Shown here piece after piece: positions 8,701-16,239 of a stretch of 23,532 nucleotides of DNA. Origin of the DNA: Obelidium mucronatum. Lineage: Eukaryota; Chytridiomycota; Chytridiomycetes; Chytridiales; Chytriomycetaceae. Where the stretch lies: positions 1 to 23,532 of the forward strand of contig JAIVFH010000377.1 of assembly GCA_025765595.1 (NCBI GenBank), written 5' to 3'. The notes below the pieces were generated by a model. It was given only the letters and a program-made list of their open reading frames with translations, did not search any database and was not told where the DNA came from. Each line of letters begins with the position of its first letter. Positions within the stretch are counted from its first letter, which is position 1. A program made the position numbers and the translations under genes.

Positions 8701-11700
8701 CCACTTTTACCGCTACCAGAAAATCCACTGTGTTTGCGGCTTCTTTCCACTGATCGTCCTGAGGATGTAACCATCGCCCTTGCTCGTGTTGTCGAACACA
8801 TTCGCGCTCTTCCAGTTGGAACTCAAATGCCGCTTGGATTGGACACTGAGTGGAATACGGGACCAAGTGGAAAAGTCGGAAAGATACAATTGCTTCAACT
8901 TGCAATCAAGGAAAAACTCTTGCATGATGAAAAGTGCACTGAGCTGATTCTTTTAATTGTGTTGAAGGAAGGTTACCAGCTGCCGCGATATGTTTCCGAA
9001 ATCTTGAATTCTCCAAAAGCATTGAAGATTGGCAGTCGAGTTGTTAGTTCTGACTTCAAATACCTTCATGAGGACTTTGGCATTTCGGCTCGTTCAAGCA
9101 CCTCTGTGGATGTTTGTGATGTTGCTCACTTTTGCAAACGGAAAGGAATGGTGGATAAAGCAAACACATCCCTTGCCAAATGCTGTGCCGCTGTTTTGGA
9201 TTTCTGTTTGAACAAGAGTGACGAGATCCGTCGATCTGATTGGTCAAAATCACGACTATCAAAACAGCAAAAAGAATATGCTGCGAGAGACGCTTGGGCC
9301 TCTCTCCTTATTTACTTGAAACTTCAGAATACTCCCGATAGAGTGTTTTCACTACCGATCATACCCTGCCGTAGCAGCAACAAGGGGACAGGACACTGCC
9401 AGTGTAGATGATATGTCGCAGTTGTCTGAATCTCCAGCGTCCAGCACTGACAGTCTGTTTCAGAGACTTATCAATACTGAACAAGGAGCTACAGTAAAGT
9501 TGGACTCTATCCATGCTATGATGCGAATTGAACTGCCAAAGAAACACCCATTGGCTGGGGTTTTTGCTAAGAAGCTGCGGAACGCCATTTTTATATTGGA
9601 TTCAACCGATGTGCAGAAAGTCGATCAATATCTTAAGCAGGAGAAGAAGACATCCTTTGAGGAGGAGCTGTTGCGAAATCCTGACTGGTGTTTGAAACGT
9701 GTAAAACGGTATATACCAAACTCGGAAGAGTTGTTTAGTAGAGTGAAAGGGAGTTTTGGATGAGTTCAGCAAAGAAACGTACCGGGACGAGAAGGGGGTT
9801 GCACTGCTAAGTGTTCAGGCAAGAAAAACAATGAGAACATTATTGAACGACCATATTGCAAAAGGATGCTTGAGTGATCCAACTGGAGTTTCTCTTTACA
9901 CAAAAATTGGAGAAGACAGGAACGGCCTTGCTATTTATTCGACTTATAGGGGCACCAGGTAAAACTGACTCCTTCATTGTGCTTTGAACTCTAACTCCAT
10001 TTTATAGTGACGTTGAATCTTTGCACCAGCTTTTGGAACAGATATTCTCGTCAATGAACTGTGGTATTGAGTTTATGGATGCTGCCACCTCACAAATTCG
10101 CCATGTATTCAACATTCGGGCAAGTGAACGAAATCGACAAGGGTTTCCGAAGATTGGACATTATGAGCATTACTTGATTGACCATATCAATGAAATCACA
10201 CATCGTATTTATGGAAAGCCAGTCCATCAGTGGTGGACCGTTACTTCGTTGTTTCGGCCTACAAATGAAACATTTGGCGTTGTTCCCCAGCTTCCAGAAG
10301 AAGAGTGGGAAGAAGTTAAGGAGACTGATGTACAAGATTATCCACGCAGCTACCGCTTTCTTGCCATACGAACTAAGTCATTGGTCCCTTACTTGCCTGT
10401 GCATACTCCCGCAGAATGGCGCTTGTTTGTGCAAAATGTGTCTTATTTTACTGGAAGGCCTGCAACTGAAGGTTTAACGAAAACAGGCTTCAAAGAAATG
10501 GCTCGCTGTTGGAATACTGGTACTTTACCATTGCTGCCAGTCCATCCAATTGTCTCCAGAGATATTGTGGTTTGCAAGAAGTTTGAAAGCCATTTGGAAG
10601 ATGCTTTCAAAGTGCTTACAAAGCGATTAAAGCGCAAGGATATGTTAAATTCAAATCAAGTTGGGATGACTTCTTTGGACGACGCGCTGGCAAGCTTTTC
10701 TGATGCAGACCTTCCTTTCTTGGCTGATTTCGATCCTGCAGCTATTGGGCCCTTTCGAGTGATTTTCGACAGTAACAGCGAAAACGATTCCAGTGATGCC
10801 GAGAGCTTTATGACTGCAGACGAAGCACCAGAATTACAATCTACAACTGACGAATTTTTCCCCCTGGCAACGTCTGTGCCACCAATACTGCAAGCTGCCT
10901 CAATAGCGTCTCGTCAAAGTATTACAGTCAATATTCCTGCCACAAGAACAACATGTGTTGTTCCATTTGGTACCTTCCCTGTCACAACACCAGTCCCGAA
11001 GATAGCTCAAACTACCAATGCATCGAAATCAACAAGAAAGGCCAGAACATGTGCAATATGCGCTCAGTGAAAGATGCCCTGGAATCTCCAATCGTGCAAG
11101 GTGTATCTCTCGATCTGTAGCCCAAGCAGCACGACCTATTCGGCAACTGGTCAGCAATTCACAGTTGCAAACAGTTGGTGCCAGAGCTTCGATTCCTGCT
11201 CTCTCAATAGATAAAGCGTCGTTAGCTGGCTCAATAGAACTGTTTAATGATTCTATGCATCGACGATATGGAAATGCTGCAGACGTGATATGGGATTTCC
11301 AGAACTCTGATGCTGATTTGAAGAAGTCGCAGTTATTTTATGCTGCTTCACAAGACACTGTGGTAAATTGTTGGGTTCAGAAATTATTGGCAGCAAAACC
11401 CCAATAAATTCGATTGTTCGGAAATCTCTGAAAATGCAGGGAAATCCCCCCACATGCCAACTCTCCCCTGCCCCTCTCCTTTTCTTTCCCTTTTCCCTTT
11501 CCTTTTCCTTCTTCTTCTTCTTCTTCTTCTTCTTTCTCTTCTTTCTTTTTTTTGAATATTCAAGTTGGGCCGGACCGGCATGGTATATGAGCCGAAATTT
11601 TTATAGAGTGCACTTTACCCATGCAGCAAAGTCAACATTCCAATCATGCAGTTGCAAAGGAACGTTTCCTACGGCGTGCGCCAAGTCGAAACCAACCATG

Positions 11701-12800
11701 GCTCCAACAGCATGACCTTCTTCAGTGATTCTCTTCATATCAAAGAATTGGCCTAAGTATCGATTGGTCCATAAATTATTGAATCAAACGACGCGTTTTT
11801 TTTTAAAACAAACTGACCTGTATAATACTGAACACCGCTAAACAAAACGAGAGCCACCGTATCTCCTTCCTTCTTGATAACCTCCACAATATCCTCCGTT
11901 CTCAAATTCGTTTCTCCTTCCCTTGGACTGATTTCCACGATTGCTTCTTTAGAATCGTATCCGTGGAACGCGGTTTGACTTGCGAATGCAAATACATCAC
12001 TAGGGAACGCTTTGGCTTCCATAATGATTTTAAAGCGTTGTGGGGTGGGGCGGTAGAAGGAGATCAAGAGGAAATGGAGGTTGGAGGTTAACGTGTTCAT
12101 GACAGCGACTTCGGATTGGGATGCGGCTCCTGAAGGAAGGAGAGTTTTTTTTTTTGTGGTGATGTTTAGTAATTAATCCGAAATAATGTTCTTTTTTGGC
12201 TTTTGAAATGGGGCTGAACATTCATAGTTACCAACAATAAGGGCACTTTGTTCGAGAATGTTGTCATCAACACTGACCCAAGGACGAGAATGCGGATGAT
12301 CAAAGTGACCATTCACTCCACTGTAAAATTTGGGTTGATTGATTAGAAACAATAGAGAGCATCGCAAACAGTGCCGCGAAGAGTCAAGGCTCAAGGGAGA
12401 GAGAAAGTCAGCAGCCAATTGCCTTCATGTAGGATATCAAAACCAGTCCCCAACAACAACATCTTGTGCAAATAAAATTCCGAGTATTCCCGAACACACA
12501 TTCAAAAAAAAAGACTTACTGATCGGCCCAGACGTCCAACTCCTCATTGATCAGCTTCCTCGTCGCCACAGGCTGCAACCCAAGCGAGTTTCCAATCATA
12601 TACACTGCCTCCTTGTTTTCATCTTCCTTCTTGCAGTGTTTGGCAACACTCTTGACCTTTGGAAACAGAAAGTCGCCACGAAGACTCGAGTGGGCGTAGG
12701 AAGCATCGATCGCCCTGGCAAATTCAAGCGACTCGACTGAGGGTACGTTCTTGGAGGCCGCAAAAGACTTGAGTAAAGAGAGAGGGGAAACTTTGGCCAT
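5800..12800 (-). CDS. Kynureninase, split by a 5.2-kb transposon-bearing intron
   Basis: Six exons (12800-12520, 12320-12232, 12129-11818, 11752-11619, 6419-6178, 6106-5800) join in phase to 454 aa, normal for eukaryotic kynureninase. This PLP enzyme cleaves kynurenine or 3-hydroxykynurenine to (3-hydroxy)anthranilate plus alanine, in tryptophan breakdown and de novo NAD synthesis. Signature blocks are [55 protein letters not shown] with the PLP lysine at residue 276, [17 protein letters not shown], and RGCQLSVYF near the C-terminus. The intron between residues 272 and 273 spans 6420-11618 and carries an antisense mobile element. Donor (TGG|GTAAAG) and acceptor (TTAG|TGTACA) are intact, so the gene can still be expressed if the long intron is removed. 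The start at 12800 faces the PDH E2 start 47 bp away. Confidence 0.95.
6466..6492 (+). repeat. Left terminal inverted repeat of the nested element
   Basis: AAATTTTGGCTCATTGCC continues to CCATTCCGGT. Compared with the reverse complement of 11574-11600, positions differ only at one base after AAATTT, three bases after GGCTCAT and one base before CCGGT. Confidence 0.7.
6505..6595 (+). promoter_or_regulatory. Four CCAAT boxes at exact 28-bp spacing
   Basis: CCAAT occurs at 6507, 6535, 6563 and 6591, each exactly 28 bp after the last, with a G(A/G/A)CCAAT(C/G)A context. The array begins 13 bp inside the left inverted repeat and ends 8 bp before the likely start codon at 6604. It may be a promoter read by the NF-Y/HAP CCAAT-binding complex, or a degenerate sub-terminal repeat bound by the element's own protein. 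The N-terminal in-frame extension upstream (to 6538) would run through the array, so I prefer ATG 6604. Confidence 0.65.
6604..11407 (+). pseudogene. Element gene: OTU protease + zinc-site region + DEDDy 3'-5' exonuclease, frameshifted
   Basis: The start encodes a basic [12 protein letters not shown] segment. An intron (6841-6888) leads into an OTU domain (6889-7345) with DGNCLFRAL (Asp 6973, Cys 6982) and a late His in SDHYEVVLD (7324). Next come an acidic linker, a [16 protein letters not shown] zinc-ribbon-like site, [20 protein letters not shown], a [20 protein letters not shown] block and [15 protein letters not shown]. An RNase D/WRN-like exonuclease follows: LGLDTEW (8842), SSDFKYL (9052) and EYAARDAW, so DEDDy type. 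Further on are [17 protein letters not shown] (across an intron at 9959-10007), [21 protein letters not shown] and a C-x2-C..CPG..C knuckle near 11046-11100. The frame changes by single bases near 7846, 7961, 8445, 9385, 9745 and 11060. The order of blocks resembles large exonuclease-containing proteins found in fungal and oomycete repeats, from memory; I cannot name the family securely. Confidence 0.75.
6889..7345 (+). other. OTU-type cysteine protease domain within the element gene
   Basis: This exon is uninterrupted. [16 protein letters not shown] holds the Asp and Cys of the OTU triad, [15 protein letters not shown] is the helix that normally follows, [24 protein letters not shown] matches the W/G-E-x2-x-ASxxYxxxIxVY core, and SDHYEVV supplies the His. 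OTU enzymes usually remove ubiquitin or related modifiers. Activity here is inferred only from the residues kept. Confidence 0.8.
11461..11552 (+). repeat. C/T-rich tract with (TTC)n at the element's right end
   Basis: About 90 bp is almost pure pyrimidine on the plus strand (CCTTTTCC units, then TTC repeats). It begins about 50 bp after the element gene's last stop and ends shortly before the right inverted repeat. In the kynureninase sense it is purine-rich. Confidence 0.85.
11574..11600 (-). repeat. Right terminal inverted repeat of the nested element
   Basis: The reverse complement reads AAATTTCGGCTCATATACC then ATGCCGGT and pairs with 6466-6492. A short internal palindrome (GGGCCGGACCGGC, 11567-11579) overlaps its inner edge. 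Confidence 0.7.
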
Positions 12801-12847
12801 AATTATTATTTTTTGGACTTTGCGCTTTTTTGAATACTTTGAAAATA
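12801..12847. promoter_or_regulatory. 47-bp divergent promoter region: kynureninase / PDH E2
   Basis: Start codons of kynureninase (12800, minus) and PDH E2 (12848, plus) lie 47 bp apart. The gap is AT-rich with no CCAAT box. Both 5' leaders must be very short, or promoter elements sit inside the opposing first exon. The mapping rests on the two start codons only. Confidence 0.5.
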
Positions 12848-15474
12848 ATGCTCCGTTGCCAAACTTCAATTGTTCAACGCAGAATTGGAGCAAATCTAGT
12901 TCGCAGTTCGGCTTCAGCGGCTTTAGTCTCAACTGTGAACGTGACTGGTCGGGGGAAGTCAACTGTTTCGGGTCTTCAGCAAGGGGCTTTCAGGTGTGAG
13001 ACCGTAATCTCTGATAATTCAGAGCTGACCAGACTTTGTTTTGCAGACAATCATCTGCGATCAATACTCGTCCATCTTTCGCGAATAAGGATCTGATCCG
13101 TGGATATGCCTCTAAAAGTAACAAGGCTCTCTCGTCTCGTTTTTCTTTTATTCATCAAATCAACCAATGTTTTCCTTTCAGCCTACCCACCACACGTTGT
13201 CATGAACATGCCTGCTCTGTCTCCAACAATGACTCAAGGTACGATTTTCTTTCGGTCAACCCGTAGTTGGATGATGCTGGATCAGGGAAAACTCGTCAGA
13301 GTCTGTTATCAACCAAACCCGGAAAAATTAGCAAGAGCAAATCTGAACCTGTTAACAAAAAAAAATCAATCACTCACACACACACGACACTTAGGAAACA
13401 TTGGAGCATGGAAGAAACAAATCGGAGATGAAATCAACCCTGGAGATGTACTCGTTGAGATTGAAACCGACAAGGCTCAAATGGATTTCGAATGCCAGGA
13501 AGAAGGATTCTTGGCTCAAACTTTATTGGCTGCTGGGGAAAAGGATGTTCCAGTTGGATCTGTGAGTCCTTTTTTTTGACTTTTTGGTAGCTTTCATCAA
13601 AGAGGGGGAGAGAGGCGTGCACTTTTTTGATTCTGGAAAAAAATGTGTCGAAATCCAGCTGTTGACTGGACAAAAAGTCTTCAATGGTGTATGATTCTGT
13701 GAGGGTGGACCTTGGTTTGCAATTCGCTTGGGAACCAGTCTTTCAGAGACGATATCCCTGCCTACTATTCCACCACACGAAAGCCGTTATTTAATGCGTT
13801 ATTCTTCTTTTTAAAACAGCCACTTTGTATTCTTGCCGAGACCAAGGCTGACGTTGCTCAATTTGCCGACTTTACTGTGGCTAGCATTGGAGGCGCAGCT
13901 CCAAAAGCTGCGGCCCCAGCCGCTTCTGCGCCAGCTGCCGCTGCTCCCGCCGCTGCCCCAGCTTCTAACGCTGCCAGCTTTCCGCCACACAACTTGCTGG
14001 GCATGCCAGCCCTCTCCCCAACCATGACTCAAGGTATTCCAAATAACAAACGAGACTATAGTTACAAAAAAAAACTCATGAAAATATTTATTAAAAAGGT
14101 AACTTGGGTGGATGGAAGAAGCAGGTTGGAGACTTTGTTCAGCCAGGAGACATCCTTGTTGAGGTTGAAACTGACAAGGCCACCATGGACTTTGAATGTC
14201 AAGAAGAAGGATACATTGCCAAGATCTTTATCGAAGCCAACACCAAGGATGTTACTGTTGGAGCTGTGAGTTGTGATTATTTTTTTTTTTGTGGAAGGTA
14301 GGTGTGTGGAGCAATCGTCTTATTTTTTTTTTTTTACGTTCAGCCACTATGTATTCTTGTGGACAACAAGGCCGACGTGGAAAAGTTTGCCTCCTTCACT
14401 ATTGGCGCTGCTAATGCCGCTAGTGCTGCCTCTGCTGCCGCTGATGCCGTTCCAGTTGCTGCCGCTGCTCCAGCGGTTGCCGCCGCCACTGCTGCTCCAG
14501 TCCGAAAAGCCGGAGGTAATTATATGCCTACTTGAAAGAAACGTTTTTAACAAGAACTATTTGTACTTTTCCCAGAACGCGTGGTTGCTTCCCCAGCCGC
14601 CAAGTTCATTGCCGCCCAAAAGGGCATTGCTCTTGAAAATATTGCTGGAACTGGACCAAAGGGACGAATCCTGAAGGGCGATGTCCTCGGATTCAAGGGA
14701 GTCGCCGCTGCCCCAGCCAAGGCCGCCGCCGCCTCCGCTGCTGCCCCAGCCTCCTTCACTCCAGCCACACCCACCGCCCAACTCTACGTCGACACCCCCG
14801 TCTCCAACATCCGCAAGGTGATCGCCGCGCGTCTCACCGAATCCAAGCAATCCATCCCACACTACTACTTGACCCTCGAACTCGAAGCCGACACCATTCT
14901 CAGCCTCCGCGAAACCTTGAACAAACAAGCCAACGGCAAATTCAAGCTCTCTGTAAACGACTTTGTAATCAAAGCCTCGAGTCTCGCCTTGAGAGACGTT
15001 CCAGAGGTGAATTCTGCGTGGCAAGGGACGTTTATTCGGGAGTTCCAAACCTCTGATATCGCTATTGCTGTTGCCACTGAAAACGGCCTCATTACTCCGA
15101 TTGTTGCATCCGCGGAATCAAAGGGGCTTTCTACAATCTCTAATAATGTCAAGAGCTTGGCGGAGAAGGCTCGGGATGGGAAGTTGCAGCCACATGAATA
15201 CCAGGGAGGGTCGTTCACGATTTCGAACCTGGGAATGTTTGGAATCAAGTCTTTCACGGCGATTATTAACCCTCCGCATGCCGCCATTTTGGCTGTTGGT
15301 GGAGTGGAGGAGAAGTTGGTGGTGGATGCCAAGGCTGAGAAGGGATTCCGTGCCAAGAAGGTGTTTAATGTTACATTGAGTTGTGATCACCGTGTTGTGG
15401 ATGGTGCTGTCGGAGCCAAATGGTTGCAGAGCTTCAAGGGATACATTGAGAACCCATTGTCCATGATTTTGTAA
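12848..15474 (+). CDS. Pyruvate dehydrogenase E2, dihydrolipoamide acetyltransferase (mitochondrial)
   Basis: Eight exons (12848-12993, 13047-13117, 13182-13238, 13395-13561, 13820-14033, 14099-14265, 14344-14515, 14576-15474) close to 630 aa. E2 forms the core of the pyruvate dehydrogenase complex and moves the acetyl group to CoA. The N-terminus ([20 protein letters not shown]) is Arg-rich without acidic residues, fitting a mitochondrial presequence. Two lipoyl domains each start [12 protein letters not shown] and carry ETDKA with lysines 118 and 245. Ala/Pro linkers follow each. A peripheral-subunit-binding domain (332-371, [16 protein letters not shown]) leads to the catalytic domain with SCDHRVVDG (His 603) and ends [10 protein letters not shown]. 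Introns fall at matching places in both lipoyl domains. I prefer ATG 12848 over an in-frame TTG upstream. Confidence 0.95.
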
Positions 15475-15610
15475 TTTTATGGAGAGGTCACTTCTTTTTG
15501 TTTCATTATGCTGTGTTTTTTATGAATAGAAACCCAGTACATTTCCAGTCATTTTTGCTTGTGTTTCTGCCCTCAAAATAAGGTTGATGATTCATTTAAG
15601 TGAAGTCAAG

Positions 15611-15625
15611 TGAATTGGTCAGCAA
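15611..15625. repeat. 15-mer TGAATTGGTCAGCAA, copy 1
   Basis: The 15-mer TGAATTGGTCAGCAA is identical at 19113-19127, inside the TIR/DUF885 bidirectional promoter. Here it lies 136 bp downstream of the E2 stop and 150 bp upstream of the SF3B2 fragment. It contains an inverted CCAAT box (ATTGG). It may mark promoter-derived sequence for the fragment. Confidence 0.6.
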
Positions 15626-15760
15626 ATTATTTATAGCAGTTATACTGATAAGCCTAATAGGTAAAATTTGAATGTGAATAAACTGTTGTAGCGTAGAAGA
15701 AGAAAATATTGGAGGGAATTGTCCTTGAGCGGACATTCTTGGTTGGCTGTAACCAAACAG

Positions 15761-16187
15761 AGACGACGGCCCCAAGAAGCTGTACAAAATCATTCCTCAA
15801 AAAAATACCGCTGTCCGTGGATTCATGGGATCCCAGCACACCTACGATCTGTCTTCTGCAGGCTCCCAATTCGCCCCACCACCGCCTTCATCGGGAACAG
15901 CCTCCGAATCGTCACGGAAACGGAAACCAATGCCTGGTCTTGTGAATGATAAACCTGTTGCCATGAGTTTGAACCCTGAAGATCTCGAGGAAGGATTGGA
16001 AGGCGATGCTGTCAAACGAGCTTACGAAGAAAAAATGAAGGCGGCCCGAAAAGAAGCTGCTGGTGAAGACTTTAGTGATTTGGTTGCTGAGCACGCGAAT
16101 CGACAAATGGCAAAGAAGAGAAAGAAAGATGATACTGGCAGTGGCGCCGGGAAGAAGGGTGGAAAAGATGAAAAGTTCAAGTTTTGA
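15761..16187 (+). pseudogene. SF3B2 (SF3b145) C-terminal fragment
   Basis: The frame gives KKLYKIIPQKNTAVRGFMGS, QHTYDLSSAG, VAMSLNPEDLEEGLEGDAVK, EDFSDLVAEHANRQMAKKRK and a final KDEKFKF. These match, in order, the extreme C-terminus of splicing factor 3B subunit 2 (a U2 snRNP component): IPEK, a THxYD motif, the PEELE segment, EDFSDMVAEHA and a terminal K-x-F-K-F. The full protein has several hundred residues upstream, including the domain that binds SF3B4, but PDH E2 occupies that position here. The frame opens after a TAA at 15750 and a CAG|AG acceptor-like site at 15760. It is either a truncated duplicate or the last exon of a rearranged gene. The first in-frame ATG is 15825. The stretch itself has no lesion. 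Confidence 0.75.
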
Positions 16188-16239
16188 AAAAAAAAAAAGG
16201 AATTAAACGAATATATTTTTTGATGACATCTATTTTTCT

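Larger units (their letters stand above)
6466..11600 (+). mobile_element. DNA-transposon-like element nested in a kynureninase intron
   Basis: About 5.1 kb lies between two imperfect inverted repeats (6466-6492 and 11574-11600, 22 of 27 positions identical). Both ends carry AAATTT, which may be a 6-bp target duplication, although its palindromic nature makes it ambiguous with the repeat itself. Inside are a phased CCAAT array, one long plus-strand gene with its own introns (an OTU protease and a 3'-5' exonuclease), and a pyrimidine-rich right end. Without the element, the host intron would be about 70 nt with a CCTAAAC branch-like site, matching the size of its neighbours. I infer a cut-and-paste element of a DDE-unrelated or unrecognised class. 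I see no canonical transposase catalytic triad. Confidence 0.7.

Noticed and set aside
15709..15760. A first exon for the SF3B2 fragment joined through a 19-nt intron ending CAG at 15760.
   Set aside because: No other intron in the window is that short, and the proposed exon does not match SF3B2.
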